Positions 60,650-64,000 of a stretch of 64,000 bases of DNA are shown in pieces. The stretch lies in contig NZ_CP015348.1 in the NCBI RefSeq assembly GCF_002109325.1, positions 2,171,501 through 2,235,500 of the forward strand. The letters are read 5' to 3'. The translations under genes and the position numbers were made by a program. Each line of letters begins with the position of its first letter. Positions within the stretch are counted from its first letter, which is position 1. Under the pieces are notes generated by a model that saw nothing but the letters and a program-made list of their open reading frames with translations, did not search any database and was not told the DNA's origin. The DNA is from Sporosarcina ureae (GTDB lineage: Bacteria; Bacillota; Bacilli; Bacillales_A; Planococcaceae).

Positions 60650-61573
60650 ATGTCTAATTTACATAATCCTGCGATAAATGGCTCTGAACAAACAACACAG
60701 TCGGTAAAGAAAAGTAGTTTCCAAAGATGGATTAGAATGTTGTTGAAAAGTAAGACGGGAACGGTGGGGATGTTGATTGTATTAGCCGTTATATTTGTAG
60801 CTGCTTTTGCAAATGTTTTAGCGCCATATGATCCTGCTTTGATCGATCCTACTAAGATATTAAAGCCGCCTTTTTGGTTGGATGGTGGAAGCATTGCGAA
60901 TGTGTTGGGTACAGATAATTTAGGTCGGGATATACTAAGTAGAATTATTTACGGTTCTAGAGTGTCTTTATTAGTTGGTGTTGCCTCCGTAATACTCGCT
61001 GGAATTATTGGGGTAATCGTAGGTTTATTTGCAGGATATTATGGCGGATGGCTAGATACAGTTTTAATGAGACTAGTAGACTCATTTCTCTCTATCCCGA
61101 ATATTCTATTTGCGCTTGTATTCTTAAGTGTTTTTGGTCCAAGTGTCCCTACATTGATTGTTGTATTGGGGGTAACGAATTGGGTTGCCTACGCACGAAT
61201 TGTTAGAGGAGAGACACTCTCTATTAAGGAAAGAGAATTTGTTAAGGCAGCCCGTTCAATGGGTGTGAAGAACAATAAAATTATAGGCAGACATGTTTTG
61301 CCGAATGTTATCTCTTCATTTATTGTCATCTCCACATTAAGTGTTGCCACGACAATTATATTAGAAGCCTCTCTTAGTTTCTTAGGACTTGGCGTACAGC
61401 CTCCTACTGTTTCGTGGGGAGGAATATTAAGCGATGGACGAGATTACTTGGCAACTAGTTGGTGGTTAGCTACGTTCCCGGGCATTGCCATCACCGTAAC
61501 GGTTCTAGGTATTATTTTCTTGGGGGACTGGTTACGTGATGTGCTTGATCCCCGTTCACAAGGTCGAAGTTAA
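60650..61573 (+). CDS. Oligopeptide ABC transporter permease (DppC/OppC-like)
   Basis: A 307-residue permease with six helices. An N-terminal cytoplasmic stretch (about 1-30) precedes helix 1. The DppC/OppC markers are LGTDNLGRDILSRIIYGSRVSLLVG (about 84-108) and the EAA loop EREFVKAARSMGVKNNKIIGRHVLPNVI (about 190-217), then LEASLSFLGLGVQPPTVSWG near 240-260. It partners the DppB-like protein. The ribosome site is taagaggtgaatt, and the next gene begins 12 bases on. Confidence 0.93.
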   Translation: MSNLHNPAINGSEQTTQSVKKSSFQRWIRMLLKSKTGTVGMLIVLAVIFVAAFANVLAPYDPALIDPTKILKPPFWLDGGSIANVLGTDNLGRDILSRIIYGSRVSLLVGVASVILAGIIGVIVGLFAGYYGGWLDTVLMRLVDSFLSIPNILFALVFLSVFGPSVPTLIVVLGVTNWVAYARIVRGETLSIKEREFVKAARSMGVKNNKIIGRHVLPNVISSFIVISTLSVATTIILEASLSFLGLGVQPPTVSWGGILSDGRDYLATSWWLATFPGIAITVTVLGIIFLGDWLRDVLDPRSQGRS

Positions 61574-61585
61574 GGAGGTAAACCA

Positions 61586-62578
61586 ATGAAGGACAATACA
61601 TTATTAAAAGTGAAAAATCTGCATACGTATTTCAGAACAGAACATGGTTTAATACCTTCTGTAAACGGTGTTTCATTTGAAGTTAAAGAAGGGGAAACAC
61701 TCGCTATTGTTGGGGAGTCGGGATCTGGAAAGAGTGTTACTTCACTATCCATCATGGGATTAATTGAGTCTCCCGGAAAAGTGGAAGACGGAGAAATTTT
61801 ATTTCAGAATAAAGATCTAACAAAAGTGAGTAATAAAGAATATCGAAAGTTACGCGGTAACGATATTGCAATGGTCTTTCAAGAACCACTGAGTTCTTTA
61901 AATCCGTTGTTCACAATAGGTAATCAAATTTCTGAATCTATCAAGTTACACCAGAATGTGGATAAGAAAGAAGCAAAAAAAAGAAGTATTGAAATGCTGA
62001 ACCATGTTGGGATTCCACGGGCGGATAAAGTCTATGATTCCTTTCCTCACACACTAAGTGGTGGTATGAGACAACGTGTAATGATTGCAATTGCATTGTC
62101 ATGTCAGCCCAAGCTACTTATTGCCGATGAGCCGACAACTGCGTTAGACGTAACAATACAAGCGCAGATCTTAAAGCTAATGAAAGACTTAGCCAAAGAA
62201 GAAGATACAGCAATCTTATTGATTACCCATGACTTGGGTGTAGTTGCCGAAATGGCTGATAAGGTAGTCGTTATGTATGCAGGCCAAGTAGTAGAATACA
62301 CAGACGTATTCACATTATTCAGTAGTCCGAAACATCCATATACAAAAGGTTTACTTGACAGTACACCAAAATTCTTTGACTCGGACGAAAAGCTAGAGTC
62401 TATAAAGGGAACTGTTCCTACTCCTGATTCTATGCCAAAAGGATGTAAATTCCATCCGCGTTGTCCATTTGCAATGGATATTTGTATTGCACAAGAACCT
62501 ACTTTGGATAAAATAGAAGGCCTAGCCGATCAGGATGTCAGATGCTGGTTGTATAATGATAAGGAGGCTGCTATTTAA
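61586..62578 (+). CDS. Oligopeptide ABC transporter ATPase (DppD/OppD-like)
   Basis: A 330-residue ATPase: Walker A GESGSGKSVTS (about 38-48), Q-loop MVFQEPLSSLNPLFTIG (about 95-111), signature TLSGGMRQRVMIAIAL (about 154-169), Walker B LLIADEPTTALDVT (about 175-188), and H-loop LITHDLG. The C-terminal oligopeptide domain holds the Cys pattern GCKFHPRCPFAMDIC that binds an iron-sulfur cluster in some homologues. The stop TAA is immediately before the next ATG. Ribosome site ttaaggaggtaaacc. Confidence 0.95.
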   Translation: MKDNTLLKVKNLHTYFRTEHGLIPSVNGVSFEVKEGETLAIVGESGSGKSVTSLSIMGLIESPGKVEDGEILFQNKDLTKVSNKEYRKLRGNDIAMVFQEPLSSLNPLFTIGNQISESIKLHQNVDKKEAKKRSIEMLNHVGIPRADKVYDSFPHTLSGGMRQRVMIAIALSCQPKLLIADEPTTALDVTIQAQILKLMKDLAKEEDTAILLITHDLGVVAEMADKVVVMYAGQVVEYTDVFTLFSSPKHPYTKGLLDSTPKFFDSDEKLESIKGTVPTPDSMPKGCKFHPRCPFAMDICIAQEPTLDKIEGLADQDVRCWLYNDKEAAI

Positions 62579-63601
62579 ATGACTAACATACAAACAGTGC
62601 CTCTAATAGATAAAAAGGTTCTACTTGAAGTAAAGAACTTAAAAAAGCATTTTGAAGTTCCAGACGGTCTGCGATCTAAAAAGACTTTGAAGGCAGTAGA
62701 TGGCATTGATTTCACAGTAATTGAAGGAGAGACTCTAGGTATTGTAGGGGAGTCAGGCTGCGGTAAATCAACGACTGGAAATTTACTAATTCATTTGCTT
62801 GAAAAGACAGAAGGAACTATTGTCTTTAATGGACAAGATATGGATTCGTTAAATACGGAACAATTTAGAAAGATGCGAGCAGATATACAAATGATATTTC
62901 AGGATCCATTTTCTTCATTGAATCCAAGAATGCGTGTTAATGATATTATTGCAGAGCCATTAAAAACACATAAAAAGTTGAGTAGAAAACAACTACGAGA
63001 TGAAGTTTATCAACTAATGGATGCTGTAGGATTAGATCGATCTTACGCTAGACGTTACCCACACGAGTTTAGTGGTGGACAAAGGCAAAGGATAGGAATC
63101 GCCAGAGCCATAGCATTGCGCCCGAAATTAATTATTTGTGATGAACCTGTTTCTGCATTGGATGTATCCATTCAAGCGCAGGTTTTGAATTTATTAATCA
63201 GTCTTCAGAAGGAATTTAACTTAACATTCATTTTCATTGCACACGGATTGCCTGCTGTAAAGTATATTAGTGACCGTATCGCAGTTATGTATTTAGGGAA
63301 AATTGTAGAAATCACAACAAAAGATAAATTGTTCAATCGACCAATGCATCCATACACAGTAAGCTTAGTTTCAGCAGTTCCCCTGCCAGATCCTTTTAGT
63401 AGGGATACTAGAGAACGTATCATTTTGGAAGGCGATATGCCAAGTAACGTGGATTTACCTTCTGGTTGTAGATTCCATACAAGGTGCCCATTCGCACAAG
63501 ATAAATGTAAAGTAGATGAACCGGCATTGATAGAGAGAGAGACAAATCATTTAGTGGCGTGTCATTTCCCGTTAAATGTGGAGAATATTATAAGTAATTA
63601 A
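62579..63601 (+). CDS. Oligopeptide ABC transporter ATPase (DppF/OppF-like)
   Basis: A 340-residue ATPase: Walker A GESGCGKSTTG (about 56-66), Q-loop MIFQDPFSSLNPRMRVN (about 107-123), signature FSGGQRQRIGIARAI (about 165-179), Walker B LIICDEPVSALDVS (about 186-199). The usual H-loop LFISHDL reads FIAHGLPAVKYISD, keeping the switch His but with D changed to G. The C-terminus has the GCRFHTRCPFAQDKC cluster motif. It pairs with the DppD-like ATPase; its ATG directly follows that gene's stop. Confidence 0.94.
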   Translation: MTNIQTVPLIDKKVLLEVKNLKKHFEVPDGLRSKKTLKAVDGIDFTVIEGETLGIVGESGCGKSTTGNLLIHLLEKTEGTIVFNGQDMDSLNTEQFRKMRADIQMIFQDPFSSLNPRMRVNDIIAEPLKTHKKLSRKQLRDEVYQLMDAVGLDRSYARRYPHEFSGGQRQRIGIARAIALRPKLIICDEPVSALDVSIQAQVLNLLISLQKEFNLTFIFIAHGLPAVKYISDRIAVMYLGKIVEITTKDKLFNRPMHPYTVSLVSAVPLPDPFSRDTRERIILEGDMPSNVDLPSGCRFHTRCPFAQDKCKVDEPALIERETNHLVACHFPLNVENIISN

Positions 63602-63619
63602 TTGAAGGGAATGAAATCT

Positions 63620-64000
63620 GTGAAGAACTACTTAGTCGACAAAGAACATGAAATGCTTGCATTAATTGAAAGACTTGTAAATATCGATTCTGGATCTCAT
63701 AACAAAGATGGTATCGATGAGGTAGGTAGAATTCTGAGCGAAGAATATAAGAAACTTAATTTTACTGTAGAGGTAGTAAAGGAAGAGAATAATGGTAATA
63801 ATCTACTGATTCGGCATAGTGATTCTAAGGAAACGAACTTAATTGCTGTAGCGCATATGGATACTGTTTTTAAAGATGGCACAGCGAGTGAAAGACCATT
63901 TAAGATAGAAAATGAGCGAGCGTATGGGCCAGGTGTCATTGATATGAAGTCGAGTCAAGTTGCCCTGCTTTACGCTATAAAGGCATTGAAAGAGAATAAC
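63620..64000 (+). CDS. M20-family metallopeptidase (partial, runs off the window)
   Basis: The first 127 codons of an M20 peptidase. Its active site begins with VAHMDTVFKDG (first zinc His and catalytic Asp, near residues 77-87) and AYGPGVIDMKSSQVALLYAIKAL (bridging Asp, near 102-124). The family includes glutamate carboxypeptidases and dipeptidases. The gene follows the peptide transporter by 18 bases, so imported peptides are probably hydrolysed by it (inference). Start: gaaggga is flush with an ATG at 63611, while the GTG at 63620 has proper spacing, so GTG is preferred. Confidence 0.88.
   Translation, partial: MKNYLVDKEHEMLALIERLVNIDSGSHNKDGIDEVGRILSEEYKKLNFTVEVVKEENNGNNLLIRHSDSKETNLIAVAHMDTVFKDGTASERPFKIENERAYGPGVIDMKSSQVALLYAIKALKENN

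Overview
The window looks like chromosome of a low-to-moderate GC Gram-positive bacterium of the Bacillales, most likely Planococcaceae (Sporosarcina or a close relative). The grounds are protein families typical of Bacillus relatives (YhfI, DUF2207, YlbC, YxcD, MhqR/MhqD, SigV/RsiV, YxjG/H), strong GGAGG-type ribosome sites, a TPP riboswitch, lipoboxes and SLH domains, and an ectABC cluster. No phage, integrase, intact insertion sequence, tRNA, rRNA or CRISPR array was seen. Genus assignment is inference.

Layout. 0-5.5 kb: an MBL hydrolase, an rRNA methyltransferase and three envelope proteins. 5.5-8.4 kb: a probable light-response locus, with a photolyase tail-to-tail with a B12-binding MerR regulator, which shares a palindromic divergent promoter with a membrane protein. 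8.5-11.6 kb: a HemAT-like globin sensor followed by an HrtBA-like ABC exporter. 11.9-14.6 kb: a thiamine thiazole operon (tenI-thiS-thiG-thiF) behind a TPP riboswitch and terminator. 14.7-17.5 kb: an operon of metallochaperone, P1B-type ATPase and Crp/Fnr regulator with an FNR-like box at -41.5. 17.6-21.2 kb: a stand-alone PurC-like gene, then ectABC.

21.6-32.5 kb: a Cu/Zn SOD-like lipoprotein, small envelope proteins, a CAP-domain protein, an MMPL exporter, a cold-shock protein, DUF47-Pit phosphate transport, a chromate transporter and a Bcr/CflA exporter. 32.7-37.5 kb: fumarase, a PCYCGC lipoprotein whose 3' end and downstream region are tandemly duplicated, two GNATs and a Dph6-like ATP pyrophosphatase. 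37.5-41.3 kb: YceI and an Mhq-type quinone/catechol detoxification cluster with two MhqR-like operators. 41.5-44 kb: sigV-rsiV and a polysaccharide deacetylase, a probable lysozyme-response module. 44.1-49 kb: a frameshifted cytosine deaminase-like gene, a YxjG/H-like methionine synthase, repeats and small genes. 49.5-57.5 kb: an opine dehydrogenase-like protein, an SLH protein, an ABC-2 exporter, and a gluconate dehydrogenase-like pair whose GMC subunit is frameshifted. 58-64 kb: a complete oligopeptide ABC transporter operon followed by the start of an M20 peptidase.

Three kinds of intergenic repeat recur: four arrays with a 21-bp period (CGCTCTAT/CGCTCATAG anchors), a GC-rich element of about 80-200 bp in six copies or fragments, and a TCATAAG/CTTATG hairpin pair. 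The strongest candidates for new biology are the 21-bp arrays, the two palindrome-controlled regulatory loci (LitR-like and Crp/Fnr-metal ATPase), the hairpin that both terminates and hides a ribosome site before the DUF2207 gene, and the SigV-RsiV-deacetylase module.
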